64,000 nucleotides of DNA from an uncultured Prevotella sp. (GTDB taxonomy: Bacteria > Bacteroidota > Bacteroidia > Bacteroidales > Bacteroidaceae), in contig USHW01000001.1 in assembly GCA_900554545.1 (NCBI GenBank), forward strand, positions 1-64,000, written 5' to 3'. Below, piece after piece: positions 53,426-62,103 of the stretch; positions within the stretch are counted from its first letter, which is position 1; every line of letters starts with the position of its first letter. The notes beneath the pieces were generated by a model that made no database searches, had not been told where the DNA came from, and was given only the letters and a program-made list of their open reading frames with translations. The translations under genes and the position numbers were made by a program.

Positions 53426-53565
53426 GGCATCATGTTGGGTTTTCTAATCAGGGCGCAAAAGTAAACAAAACTTTCGCCATGCACCTTATATAATATTGTG
53501 AAATTGCCTTTTTTTAAGTAATATTAAGAACCTCCGCGTAAATGTCTCATTGTCAACGGGTTTGC

Positions 53566-53646
53566 AAAAGACCGCCTTTTAGCGTGCGAAAGGCCGCCTT
53601 TTACACGATGAAAGGTGGCCTTTTGCACGCCAATTTGCCGTGTTTT
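53566..53646. repeat. 22-bp-period array K (four cores)
   Basis: Cores AAAAGACCGCCTTTT, GAAAGGCCGCCTTTT, GAAAGGTGGCCTTTT and AATTTGCCGTGTTTT start at 53566, 53588, 53610 and 53632. The fourth core runs straight into an AT-rich inverted repeat. Confidence 0.88.
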
Positions 53647-53647
53647 A

Positions 53648-53800
53648 AATTGAGAGTTGATAATTGAGAATGGATAATTATGATTTGCCTTGCTAATAGA
53701 TAGCCTCGAAGGTAATCATAATTCTCAATTCACAATTCTCCATTCTCAATTGAAAGGGACACCCACCCCAGCCCTCCCGAAGGGAGGGAGCTTGATTACC
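53648..53800. repeat. AT-rich inverted repeat, copy 3, with solo ACCCACCCCA copy
   Basis: AATTGAGAGTTGATAATTGAG...GATTTGCCTT (53648-53691) faces AAGGTAATCATAATTCTC... (53709-53751); the arms are related but rearranged. ACCCACCCCAGCCCTCCCG...CTTGATTACC follows at 53761-53800. From there to 53899 there are only TCCTATTAGTCC-type words and a last AATTCTC stretch. Confidence 0.65.
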
Positions 53801-53899
53801 GTTGCCTAATTGCTGTTTATCGGCCTTATTAGTCCTATAAGTCCTATTGCTCCTATTGCCTTGGATAACAGGCAATTTTCAATTCCCAATTCTCCGTTC

Positions 53900-54874
53900 T
53901 CAATTAAACAAAGTCCTTTCCGCCTGCCGTATGGCGTCAGTCCGGCGGTAAATGCAGTACAGGGTGTCATGCTTTCTGCCATAGTCCCATGTCCTTGTCT
54001 GCAGCATGTGCATCTCGTCCGCCGTAAGGCTGATTATGCGGAACGTCGTGCCGCCCTGCGTCTCAACGTACCTGCCGTTGGCGTTGAAAGTGTAGGTGTA
54101 ACCCTTGCGTGTGGCGGTTGACGGGTCGCCTCCGCGTGTTGTCTCGTAAACTGTGTCGGCGGTGATTTCATAGTCGATGGGTTTCAGTTCCGTGCCTGAT
54201 GCGAAGAAGTCGGCCGCGCAATAGCGGTTGCCGGCGAACAGGGCGTGCGCCTCTGCGCATTGCCACGCTTGTCCTACGGCAAGGCTCGTGAAGTCGGCCT
54301 CGGTCACGGCTGTCTGTTCCGGCAGTTCGGGATAGTCTTCGCTGAGGGTGTTGAGGTTGTATGGGTAGTCCTGCCTGAGCGAAGCCTGCTCGTAGTCGGT
54401 CATGGCGCGGTAGACGGCGTACACGTAGATGTCTTTTCCGTCGGCTCTCGTTGCCTGATGCTTGATGATGCAGAGCCTGTCCGCGCTGACGCTGACGACT
54501 GTGAACACGTCGTTTGTGCCCGACATGACCTGGTTTTTGCCCTCGACGAAGGTGTATTCCACTGTCCTGTAACACTTCATCGGGTACGAGTCGATGTACA
54601 TGTAGGTGGTTAATTCGCCGCCGCTGAAGTTGTATTGCTCGGGCGCACCGCCAATCAGGCCGTCCCAATAGTCGGCCGCCATCATTGTGGCGTCGTTCTT
54701 TATCTCGTGGCTTTCTACGTATTTCCATGCCTTGCCGTCAACAAGGCGCGTGAAGGCGGCCTTTGACACGAACTGCACTGGCGGTATGGCAAACTCTCCG
54801 TCATCGTCGCACGACGTGAAGGATATGATGGAAAGGAATAAAAACAAAACCGGAACAAGATGAATGTGTTTCAT
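53900..54874 (-). CDS. Lipoprotein with duplicated domain, unknown function
   Basis: This 324-residue lipoprotein has an export signal ending SIISFTSCDDDGE, with Cys at about 23. The acidic residues after Cys match the surface-lipoprotein export signal of Bacteroidetes. Two similar modules follow: FTRLVDGKAWKYVESHEI... (near 41) and FTSLAVGQAWQCAEAHAL... (near 196), each containing a YWDGLIGG/FFASGTEL-like turn and ending in VVSVSADRLCII or IISLTADEMHML. I do not recognise the family. ATG 54874 gives a normal lipoprotein signal; the upstream frame adds seven residues. Confidence 0.78.
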   Translation of the reverse strand: MKHIHLVPVLFLFLSIISFTSCDDDGEFAIPPVQFVSKAAFTRLVDGKAWKYVESHEIKNDATMMAADYWDGLIGGAPEQYNFSGGELTTYMYIDSYPMKCYRTVEYTFVEGKNQVMSGTNDVFTVVSVSADRLCIIKHQATRADGKDIYVYAVYRAMTDYEQASLRQDYPYNLNTLSEDYPELPEQTAVTEADFTSLAVGQAWQCAEAHALFAGNRYCAADFFASGTELKPIDYEITADTVYETTRGGDPSTATRKGYTYTFNANGRYVETQGGTTFRIISLTADEMHMLQTRTWDYGRKHDTLYCIYRRTDAIRQAERTLFN

Positions 54875-55003
54875 GGTTAACAGGTTTTGGTACACGAGGG
54901 CAAATATAACGAAATTCCGGTCATGTTGTATGAAAAAACGGAAAGAAAACGCGAAAAACGTCTCCTTTCCGTCATTTTTCCTGTATTTCGGCCGTGAAAA
55001 GCG

Positions 55004-56317
55004 TCAGTTCTCTATTTTCAGGAACAGGTCTTTCAGGTTGAGCGTGGTCTTCCGGCAGTTTTGTATGATGTCAAGTCCGGCGTTGCCGTCGTCAGGCGAC
55101 AGGGTGTGGTTTGGCTCGAAGTCGACGCAAGCCTTGTCAAGGCGGACGTCGGCGCCGCCCGTCCGCACGGTGAGCGGCGGCAGGAGGACGAGCGTCTTCA
55201 TGCCGACTTTGCCGATGCCGCCGCTAAGGCGCGTCGTGCGCGTGCCTGCCTTGTCGATGTATTGCTTGTGGCGGGCGTAGTAAGAGGCGGAGAACGTCGT
55301 GGTGTGGTTGCCCGTGTCGAACATCATCTTCAGCCGCTCGTCGCCCGCGTAAGCCTCCAAACGCAGCCCGTTGTCTTCCGTAAAGTATATGTTGTGGCCC
55401 GTTTCGGGCAGCGGCGTGGGGCTTGCCGGAAACACAATCCTGCCCTCTTGCGGATAGAACTGCACCTCGCCACACAGCTTCATGAAGTCAAGTCCGATGA
55501 CGAAGTCGCCCGTCAGCAGGGAGTCCATTACCATATTGTCGTCCACACACACCACTTCGGCGTTGCGGAAGACAATCTCTCCCACCCTGATGCTGTCTAT
55601 AACGCCGAAGAAACCGTGCGCCCGGCCAGCCCCGTTGACGTCGATAGTGTCGGGCAGCAGCCGTGCGCCTACCTTCCGAGCGTAGTCAAGGGAGCAGAAA
55701 GTGGTGGGGCATCCCGTGTCGAGCACCGCCCGGCAGCCACGCCCGTTGACGCTCGCCGGCATGCAGAGCGTATAGCCGCGTTTGGCCGTGTCGCCCAAAG
55801 CGCTGAGGTCAACCTCGCGGAACTCGGCCTCAACGGCCACGTCACACGCCGGACGTTCAAGCGTAGATGGTGGCAGCTTGCTGCGGATGCCGTACAAACG
55901 GAGCGCGGCCTCGGGCTGGCTCAGGTCTGCTTGGTCGGTCTGTGCCTTCACTTGGCTGACGAAGTTGCCTACTATTTCGGCGGCCTTGGCGTAGCGTTGG
56001 CGCCTCGCCTCGGTCTGGGCCTGTATTAAAACCATGTTTTTAGTGTTGTCGAAGCCTATTTCCTGCTGGTGGTTTGCAATCAAGTCGTCGATTGCTTTGA
56101 CCGCTTCGTCGTCGCGCCCGAAGTACACTGCGGCCAGCGCCTCGGCCATTACGCGCAGGAACGGAGTCTGGATTGAGGCTTTGAGCGTGGGCAGTTCGCG
56201 CTCAAGGGCGAACCAGTCAGACGTGTTGAGCAGTTGCCCTACACGCTCGTCGGCCGTCTGCGCCCGCGCCACTGACAGGCAAAGGCACAATGAAAGGAAA
56301 ATGATTAGTCGCTTCAT
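55004..56317 (-). CDS. Exported retropepsin-like aspartyl protease
   Basis: This 437-residue protein has a signal peptide (MKRLIIFLSLCLCLSVARAQ). A helical N-terminal region, perhaps TPR-like (about 22-140), precedes two retropepsin-like halves. The first active-site triad is AVLDTGCPTTF, the second MMFDTGNHTTTF. VIGLDFMKLCG and GLDIIQNCR are the usual second-half hydrophobic motifs. Two DTG sites in one chain make a pepsin-like pseudodimer possible. It is probably periplasmic or surface-located; substrate unknown. Confidence 0.88.
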   Translation of the reverse strand: MKRLIIFLSLCLCLSVARAQTADERVGQLLNTSDWFALERELPTLKASIQTPFLRVMAEALAAVYFGRDDEAVKAIDDLIANHQQEIGFDNTKNMVLIQAQTEARRQRYAKAAEIVGNFVSQVKAQTDQADLSQPEAALRLYGIRSKLPPSTLERPACDVAVEAEFREVDLSALGDTAKRGYTLCMPASVNGRGCRAVLDTGCPTTFCSLDYARKVGARLLPDTIDVNGAGRAHGFFGVIDSIRVGEIVFRNAEVVCVDDNMVMDSLLTGDFVIGLDFMKLCGEVQFYPQEGRIVFPASPTPLPETGHNIYFTEDNGLRLEAYAGDERLKMMFDTGNHTTTFSASYYARHKQYIDKAGTRTTRLSGGIGKVGMKTLVLLPPLTVRTGGADVRLDKACVDFEPNHTLSPDDGNAGLDIIQNCRKTTLNLKDLFLKIEN

Positions 56318-56413
56318 AACGATGTTTTTATAAGAAAGTCAGCATAAACAAAAAAGTCAAGAGCCAAGAAACGCACGTTTTCTTAACTCTTAACCCTTAA
56401 TTCTTAATTATTT

Positions 56414-57238
56414 TCAGAAGCTGCGCAGCCATGCTCTCAGGTCGAGCTGCATCTCGTTGTGATATTTGAACGAGTCGCGGTTGCCCCATCCGTGGCTGCC
56501 TGAAGGATAGACGTGGAGCGACGCCGGCACGTCGTGGCGGTAGAGTTCGATGTAGTAGTTCACGCCGTTGGCAGGCAGAACGCAGTCGTCATCGTCGCTA
56601 AGCGCGATGAATGCGCGCGGCGTTACGCGTGTTACTTTCAGGTCGCTGCTGTATTCCTGTTCCAGTTTCTTTTTGGGTTTGGTGCCGAGAAGGCTGTCAT
56701 GCGAGCCTTTATGGGTGATGTCCGGCATCATCGTTATTACGGGGTAGAAGAGTATCTGGAAGTTGGGCGCGGCGTCGCCGGTGGCGTGCGTGGCAATGGT
56801 TGACGCCAGGTGGCCTCCTGCCGACGAACCCATTATGCCCACGTCGTCGGGATTTATGTTCCAGTTCTGTGCGTTGCGGCGCACCATCCGCATGGCTTCC
56901 TCGGCGTCGCCGATAGGCACTTCGCGGTCGCCGTGCGGCAAGCGGTACTTCAATACGATGGCAGCTATGCCCATGTTGTTGAAGAACGGCGCCCAGTCGT
57001 GCCCCTCGTGGCCGATGGCAATGTGCGAGTAGCCCCCTCCGGGACATATTACCACGGCGCGGCCGGTGGCCTCTTCTTTCTTCGGCAGGTACACCCAGAC
57101 TTTCGCAGTGTCGGCCTTGTCGACACTGCTTACGGGCGCTCCCTGCGGCCATAGGTACGTTTCAAACTTCTGTTGGGCGCATGCCGGCACGCAACTCAAC
57201 GCCAACAGCGCGGCAAAAACAGTCTTTTTAACTTCCAT
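56414..57238 (-). CDS. Exported alpha/beta-hydrolase, acetylxylan-esterase-like
   Basis: This 274-residue protein has a signal peptide (MEVKKTVFAALLALSCVPACAQ). The oxyanion motif VICPGGGYSHIA is near 63-74, the nucleophile elbow GIMGSSAGGHLAS (Ser in GSSAG) near 136-148, then IALSDDDDCVLP with the acid and the closing PSGSHGWGNR with the catalytic His. This set matches carbohydrate esterases of the BD-FAE/acetylxylan type. It is divergent from a second carbohydrate-esterase-type gene, so the pair probably works on acetylated polysaccharide. ATG 57238 avoids an unlikely 11-residue extension. Confidence 0.88.
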   Translation of the reverse strand: MEVKKTVFAALLALSCVPACAQQKFETYLWPQGAPVSSVDKADTAKVWVYLPKKEEATGRAVVICPGGGYSHIAIGHEGHDWAPFFNNMGIAAIVLKYRLPHGDREVPIGDAEEAMRMVRRNAQNWNINPDDVGIMGSSAGGHLASTIATHATGDAAPNFQILFYPVITMMPDITHKGSHDSLLGTKPKKKLEQEYSSDLKVTRVTPRAFIALSDDDDCVLPANGVNYYIELYRHDVPASLHVYPSGSHGWGNRDSFKYHNEMQLDLRAWLRSF

Positions 57239-57319
57239 TTTTGTATCTTTGATAGTATGATTTTGTCTCAATAATCGGCAAAAGCCTGTCTTATTGTGAT
57301 TTATTAAATGTTAGTTTTG

Positions 57320-57351
57320 CAAATATAGACAAATTTTCTGTAATATTGCAA
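57320..57351 (-). promoter_or_regulatory. Promoter of the alpha/beta-hydrolase gene
   Basis: On the minus strand TTG (57349-57351), 21 bp, TATATTTG (57320-57327). No equally good box was found for the divergent gene. Confidence 0.6.
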
Positions 57352-57391
57352 CTTGTTTGATTATTATAACAATCTATAAATCTAAGACATC

Positions 57392-58828
57392 ATGCGTAAA
57401 CGTATTTTAATTCTTTCGGTGCTTGCCGCCTCGCTTTCGGGCGTGCAGGCCAAGGTCAAGTTGCCCCATGTCATCGGCGACAACATGGTTATACAACAGA
57501 ACACGGACGTGAGCCTGTGGGGCACGGCGCGTCCCGGCGCTACGGTTGACGTGGCCGTTTCATGGAGCAGTGAGGGTTACAAGGCCGAAGCCGACGGGCA
57601 AGGCAAGTGGCGGCTCATGGTGAAGTCGCCCAAGGCTGACGGCCGCAGGCTTTCCATCAGCTTTAATGACGGCGACGGAGCGGTGAGCGTCAACAACGTG
57701 CTTGCCGGCGAAGTGTGGGTCTGCGCAGGGCAGAGCAACATGGAGATGCCCATAAAAGGCTTTGACAACTGCCCTACGGAGGGCTACTTGGACGTGGTGA
57801 CCGGCGCGAGGGCCGACTCGCTGATACACTTCGTGAAGATACCGAGCAGGATGAGCATGACGCCACTTGAGGACTCAGACTGCGAATGGAAGCAGTGCAG
57901 CCCGGAGACTGTGGGCGAGGCGAGCGCGGCCGGATACTTCTTCGCCAAGACCGTAACGCGGGCCACCGGGGTGCCGGTGGGGCTGGTGATGGCCAACAAG
58001 GGCGGCACAAGGGTTGAGAGCTGGCTGTCGAGGGAGAACCTTGAGAAGTACACCAAGGAAGACCTTGACTCGGCGGCGATGGTAAAGAACTTCAAGTGGG
58101 ACTTCCACCGGCCGATGCTTTGGGGCTACGGAACATTCTCGCCGATAGAGAAATACACTGTGAAAGGCATCCTCTTTTACCAGGGATGTTCAAACGTAGG
58201 CAATCCCGGCAACATGTATTCAGACCTTCTTGCAGCGCTTGCCAAGCAGTGGCGCGCGGCGTTCGGGCGTGGCGACATTCCCTTCTACATCGTCGAGATA
58301 GCACCTTACGAGAACGGAAATCCCGCCGGAGACTGGGCGGCCAAGCTTAGGGAACAGCAGCTGCGCGCGTCGAGAATCATTCCGAACAGCGGCTTCGTGT
58401 GCACCAACGACTGCGTATATCCTTGGGAGTTGAAACAAATACACCCGGCGAAGAAGCGTCCTGTGGGCGAAAGGCTGGCTTATCAGGCGCTCAACAAGAC
58501 GTATGGCATGAAGTCAGTGTGGTGTGAAAGCCCAACGTTCAAGTCGCTGACTGTAAGCAACGACACGTGTTACGTCAAGCTGGACAACACTTACGGCGGC
58601 ATGAACCGCCTTGAGGGGATTGAAGGTTTTGAAGTGGCGGGGGCCGACAAGGTGTTCCACAAGGCAACGGCCACATACTCATGGGAGAAGGGTGTGGTAG
58701 TGACATGCCCCGAAGTGAAGGCTCCCGTGGCCGTAAGATACTGCTTCAGGAACTTCCAGATAGGCAATTTGGGCAACATGGCCGGCCTTCCGTTGGTGCC
58801 GTTCCGCACAGACGAATGGGAAAGTTAA
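57392..58828 (+). CDS. Sialate O-acetylesterase-like SGNH hydrolase
   Basis: This 478-residue exported enzyme has a signal peptide MRKRILILSVLAASLSGVQA. A beta-sandwich (about 21-105) is followed by the SGNH core: GEVWVCAGQSNMEMPI carries block I Ser in GQSNM (near 114-118), GILFYQGCSNVGN is the glycine/Asn block, and KQIHPAKKRPVGERLAYQAL holds the catalytic His. This layout matches the sialate 9-O-acetylesterase (SASA) family, which also includes acetylxylan esterases. The divergent neighbour is another carbohydrate esterase, so polysaccharide deacetylation is as likely as sialic acid use. Confidence 0.9.
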   Translation: MRKRILILSVLAASLSGVQAKVKLPHVIGDNMVIQQNTDVSLWGTARPGATVDVAVSWSSEGYKAEADGQGKWRLMVKSPKADGRRLSISFNDGDGAVSVNNVLAGEVWVCAGQSNMEMPIKGFDNCPTEGYLDVVTGARADSLIHFVKIPSRMSMTPLEDSDCEWKQCSPETVGEASAAGYFFAKTVTRATGVPVGLVMANKGGTRVESWLSRENLEKYTKEDLDSAAMVKNFKWDFHRPMLWGYGTFSPIEKYTVKGILFYQGCSNVGNPGNMYSDLLAALAKQWRAAFGRGDIPFYIVEIAPYENGNPAGDWAAKLREQQLRASRIIPNSGFVCTNDCVYPWELKQIHPAKKRPVGERLAYQALNKTYGMKSVWCESPTFKSLTVSNDTCYVKLDNTYGGMNRLEGIEGFEVAGADKVFHKATATYSWEKGVVVTCPEVKAPVAVRYCFRNFQIGNLGNMAGLPLVPFRTDEWES

Positions 58829-58957
58829 TTAAGAGTTAAGAACCGAAGTTCAGCGTCAAGCTGATTAAGAGTTAAAAAAATATGACTTTATTGGCTGTTA
58901 GCAGGAGTATTTTTCTTAATTAGCTTGACGCTGAACTTCGGTTCTTAACTCTTAATT
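58827..58957. repeat. 36-bp perfect inverted repeat spanning the spacer
   Basis: Arms 58827-58862 and 58922-58957 (AATTAAGAGTTAAGAACCGA...GTCAAGCT) are exact reverse complements and begin on the stop codon of the esterase gene. Further TTAAGAGTTAA words extend both ends. It could also end transcription. Confidence 0.8.
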
Positions 58958-58997
58958 CTTAATTCAACAGTTTCTTAACTCTTAATTCTTTGTTAAA

Positions 58998-59528
58998 GTG
59001 GACTTGATTGAAAAGTTTGAATATTGCCCAGTATGCGGCAGCAGGCACTTTGTTGAAAACTCGCCGAAGAGCAAGAAGTGCGGCAGCTGCGGCTTTGAAT
59101 TGTTCATGAACCCGGCGTCCGCCGTTGTAGCGCTGATAACCGACGCCGAGGGCAGGGTGCTTGTAGAGCGGCGCAAGTTAGAGCCTGCAAAGGGCACGCT
59201 CGACCTTCCCGGCGGTTTCGCCGACACGGGGGAGACGGTTGAAGAGGCCGTTGCGCGCGAGGTGAAAGAGGAAACCGGCCTTACCGTTAAGGCCGCGCGC
59301 TACCTGTTCAGCCTGCCGAACGTCTACCGCTACTCCGACCTCGACATCCATACGCTCGACATGTTTTTCGCCTGCGAGGTTGAAGACACGTCGCGGCTCG
59401 TGGCGGCCGACGATGCAGCCGAATGCCTGTGGCTGGCTCTGGATGATATACATACAGAGCAGTTCGGACTCCGTTCGGTAAGGCACGGCCTGCAACGGTG
59501 GCTCGCCGACAGGCAGTCGGAAGGGTAG
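58998..59528 (+). CDS. NUDIX hydrolase with N-terminal zinc ribbon
   Basis: This 176-residue protein opens with a four-Cys zinc ribbon (CPVCGSRHFVENSPKSKKCGSCG, about 10-32), as in NADH pyrophosphatase-like and ADP-ribose-type NUDIX proteins. The NUDIX box is complete: GGFADTGETVEEAVAREVKEETGL (about 73-96). No ATG precedes the ribbon, so translation must start at GTG 58998 or TTG 59004; GTG is chosen. It hydrolyses a nucleoside diphosphate linked to another group; substrate unknown. Confidence 0.9.
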   Translation: MDLIEKFEYCPVCGSRHFVENSPKSKKCGSCGFELFMNPASAVVALITDAEGRVLVERRKLEPAKGTLDLPGGFADTGETVEEAVAREVKEETGLTVKAARYLFSLPNVYRYSDLDIHTLDMFFACEVEDTSRLVAADDAAECLWLALDDIHTEQFGLRSVRHGLQRWLADRQSEG

Positions 59529-59592
59529 TTTGGCAACAGCTGTCCACCGTATGATAACCCATTGCTAACTGCTTGATTATCAGTGGGTATGC

Positions 59593-59673
59593 AAAAGGCC
59601 ACCTTTTAGTTTGTAAAAGGTGGCCTTTTAGCGTGCAATTGGTGGCCTTTTGCCTCCCGATTTGCCGTGTTTT
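59593..59673. repeat. 22-bp-period array L (four cores)
   Basis: Cores AAAAGGCCACCTTTT, AAAAGGTGGCCTTTT, AATTGGTGGCCTTTT and GATTTGCCGTGTTTT start at 59593, 59615, 59637 and 59659. Cores 1 and 2 are exact reverse complements. Convergent spacer. Confidence 0.9.
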
Positions 59674-59674
59674 A

Positions 59675-59778
59675 AATTGAGGATGGAGAGTTGAGGGTGG
59701 AGAATTGTGATTACCTTTGTTGGCAGGCAGCCTTTAAGGTAATCACAATTCTCCACCCTCAACTCTCCATTCTCAATT
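59675..59778. repeat. AT-rich long inverted repeat, copy 4 (43-bp arms)
   Basis: Arms 59675-59717 and 59736-59778 are reverse complements with one mismatch. It starts one base after array L. A CTTATAGGCCGG/GATAAGCCGGAT tract and a solo CCCTCCCTCGGGAGGG copy (about 59940-59968) fill the rest up to 59972. Confidence 0.85.
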
Positions 59779-59972
59779 AAAAGAAATGGAGGGAGATTGA
59801 TTTGCTATTGCCAGATGGCTTTGTATCGGGCTTGTCCGGCTTGTCAGCCCTATAGCTCTTATAGGCCGGATGGGGCTAATATGGCTGATAAGCCGGATAG
59901 GCTTTGCCTGCAAACTTACAGGCAAAGCAGGTCAAGCGCCCTCCCTCGGGAGGGTTGGGGAGGGGCTTCCCC

Positions 59973-60392
59973 TCACTTTTTCTTGAACTCCAGGCTGCCG
60001 GGCAGCTTCTGCCACTTGCCTTTTACGGCGAACTTCAGCGTGCTGCCGTCCTTTTTCTTGTACGAGTAAGTACCGTCTTTCTCAACCTTCAGCACGGCTG
60101 TGAAGTCCTCGCTGCCATAGTCGTTGGCAACCTCTATCTCGGCGGTCCGTTCGTCGATGAGCCTTGACGAGACAATCATCCACATGCTGCGGCTCTGCGT
60201 CGAGCCGAAATATCCGTCCATTTCGCCGAGCACATCCTGCCCCGGCACGGTGATGTCCTTGTCATACAAGTCCATCTTGATGTAAATCTTGTACTCCTCG
60301 TTGTGTATTGTCGTGTCGAAGGGGCGCGCCTCCTGCGCCATGACTTGCAGCGCGGCAACAGCCATTAAGAGTGTGAAAATGATTTTTTTCAT
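59973..60392 (-). CDS. Small exported protein, unknown function
   Basis: This 139-residue protein has a signal peptide (MKKIIFTLLMAVAALQVMAQ). The mature part is beta-rich: YKIYIKMDLYDKDITVPG, MDGYFGSTQSRSMWMIVSSRLIDERTAEIEVANDYGSEDFTAVLKVEKDGTYSYKKKDGSTLKFAV. No cysteines and no lipobox, so it is probably soluble in the periplasm. I do not recognise a named family; the pattern would fit a small barrel or lipocalin-like fold. A consensus promoter lies just upstream. Confidence 0.75.
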   Translation of the reverse strand: MKKIIFTLLMAVAALQVMAQEARPFDTTIHNEEYKIYIKMDLYDKDITVPGQDVLGEMDGYFGSTQSRSMWMIVSSRLIDERTAEIEVANDYGSEDFTAVLKVEKDGTYSYKKKDGSTLKFAVKGKWQKLPGSLEFKKK

Positions 60393-60412
60393 GACAATCC
60401 GTGTTGTTTCTG

Positions 60413-60442
60413 CAAATATAGCCCCTTTGCGCGGATTATCAA
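60413..60442 (-). promoter_or_regulatory. Promoter of the small exported protein gene
   Basis: On the minus strand TTG (60440-60442), 19 bp, TATATTTG (60413-60420). Confidence 0.6.
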
Positions 60443-60605
60443 GAGCCGCGCATGTAAAGTTTTCTTAATTCGCCGCAACAGGCCGTCCGCCAGCACAAGG
60501 GCGTAATGCCTGCTCCTCTTCCTTGCTCCTTCCCTCCTTACTTCTCCACTCCTTCCCTCCTCCTCTCCTTACTCCTTTTCTCCTTAATTAAATAAAATCA
60601 TCACT

Positions 60606-60651
60606 TTTGTGGGGAAAAGTGGTGCGTTGTGGGGAAAAATACTTATCTTTG
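60606..60651 (+). promoter_or_regulatory. Division cluster promoter with MraZ-type operator repeats
   Basis: GTGGGG, GTGGTG and GTGGGG start at 60609, 60619 and 60629, exactly 10 bp apart, just upstream of TATCTTTG (60644-60651). Direct GTGGG repeats before mraZ are the known binding sites of MraZ, so this is most likely its autoregulatory operator. Confidence 0.8.
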
Positions 60652-60677
60652 CCGAATGAACAGTTTGCTGTGCAAAA

Positions 60678-61172
60678 ATGCGTTTTCTCGGCAACATAGA
60701 AGCTAAAATCGACTCAAAAGGGCGTGTGTTCCTTCCTGCGTCGTTCCGCAAAGAACTGCAGGCCGCAGGCGAAGAAAGCCTCGTGGTACGCAAGGACGTG
60801 TTCCAGCCCTGCCTTGTACTCTACCCGGAGAGCGTGTGGAACAGGCAGATGGACACGCTGCGCTCGCGCCTGAACCGCTGGAACCCTACCCACCAGAGCG
60901 TATTCCGCCAGTTCGTAGCTGACGCAGAGACCGTTACGTTGGACGCCAACGGGCGCTTCATGCTTAGCCGGCAGCACATCAAGATGGCCGGAGGCGCGCA
61001 GGCGGTAAGGTTTATCGGCATGGACGACGTTATCGAAATATGGGGCGCCGAACAGGCCTCCGCACCGTTCATGGGGCAGGAAGAGTTCGGCAAAGCCCTC
61101 GAAAGCATAATGCAGCACAGTGCGGACGGCACGCAGGCAGACAGCTGCGCCGCGCCGTCCGGCAACCAATGA
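60678..61172 (+). CDS. mraZ: Transcriptional regulator MraZ
   Basis: This 164-residue protein has two SpoVT-AbrB-type DNA-binding modules. MRFLGNIEAKIDSKGRVFLPASFRKEL (1-27) opens the first, and VTLDANGRFMLSRQHIKMAG (about 91-110) the second. MraZ forms a ring that binds the GTGGG repeats and represses the division and cell wall cluster it heads. The last 20 residues (HSADGTQADSCAAPSGNQ) are a variable tail. It is followed after seven bases by rsmH, in the standard dcw order. Confidence 0.95.
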   Translation: MRFLGNIEAKIDSKGRVFLPASFRKELQAAGEESLVVRKDVFQPCLVLYPESVWNRQMDTLRSRLNRWNPTHQSVFRQFVADAETVTLDANGRFMLSRQHIKMAGGAQAVRFIGMDDVIEIWGAEQASAPFMGQEEFGKALESIMQHSADGTQADSCAAPSGNQ

Positions 61173-61179
61173 CACGACA

Positions 61180-62100
61180 ATGGCTACGACAGCAGATACA
61201 TACCACGTACCGGTGCTTCTGAAAGAAAGCGTCGACGGGCTTGACATCAGGCCCGGAGGAGTGTACGTAGACGTGACCTTCGGCGGCGGAGGACACAGCC
61301 GCGAAATCCTTGCGAGATTGGGAGACGGTGGCCGCCTGTTCGGTTTCGACCAGGATGCCGACGCCGAGGTTAACGTCCCCGGCGATGCCCGCTTCACCTT
61401 CGTAAGGAGCAACTTCAGGTATCTGAAGAACTGGATGAGGTACTACGACGTTGAACACATTGACGGACTGATAGCCGACCTCGGCGTGTCGAGCCACCAT
61501 TTCGACGACGCCGAACGCGGGTTCTCGTTCCGCTTCGACGCGCCTCTGGACATGCGCATGAACAAACGCGACGGCATGACGGCCGCCGATGTTGTCAACA
61601 AGTGCCCGGAAGAACAGCTGGCAAACATCTTTTACCTGTTCGGCGAGCTTAAAAACTCGCGCCGCCTGGCGTCGGCGATAGTCAAGGCGAGGGCCGCCAA
61701 GCCGCTCGCCACAACGCAGGACTTGGCCGAAGCGGCGTCGGCAGTGTTCAGGAAAGAGCGTGAAAAGAAGGAGATGGCAAAGGTGTTCCAGGCTCTTAGG
61801 ATATACGTCAATAACGAACTTGGCGCCCTTTCGGACATGCTTGCGGCCACCGCGCAGCTAATCAGGCCGGGAGGCAGGCTCTCGGTGATAACATACCACA
61901 GCCTTGAAGACCGCATGGTAAAGAACTTCATACGTACAGGCAACGGCGACGGAACGGCTGAACAGGATTTTTTCGGCCGCACGGCTACACCGTTCAGGGC
62001 GGTGAACAACAAGGTAATCACGCCCTGCGAAGACGAGATTGAGGCAAACCCGAGGAGCCGCAGTGCGAAGCTAAGGGTGGCGGAGAGGACTGACAACTGA
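61180..62100 (+). CDS. rsmH: 16S rRNA (cytosine1402-N4)-methyltransferase
   Basis: This 306-residue SAM-dependent enzyme methylates C1402 in the ribosomal P site. It starts MATTADTYHVPVLLKESVDGL. The SAM-binding GVYVDVTFGGGGHSREIL (about 27-44), FGFDQDADA and DGLIADLGVSSHHFDDAERGFSFRFDAPLDMRM with the family signature follow, then VFQALRIYVNNELGAL and the closing YHSLEDRMVKNF. ATG 61180 was chosen over an in-frame earlier ATG inside mraZ, since the family starts with the HVPVLL segment. Confidence 0.96.
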   Translation: MATTADTYHVPVLLKESVDGLDIRPGGVYVDVTFGGGGHSREILARLGDGGRLFGFDQDADAEVNVPGDARFTFVRSNFRYLKNWMRYYDVEHIDGLIADLGVSSHHFDDAERGFSFRFDAPLDMRMNKRDGMTAADVVNKCPEEQLANIFYLFGELKNSRRLASAIVKARAAKPLATTQDLAEAASAVFRKEREKKEMAKVFQALRIYVNNELGALSDMLAATAQLIRPGGRLSVITYHSLEDRMVKNFIRTGNGDGTAEQDFFGRTATPFRAVNNKVITPCEDEIEANPRSRSAKLRVAERTDN

Positions 62101-62103
62101 CAG

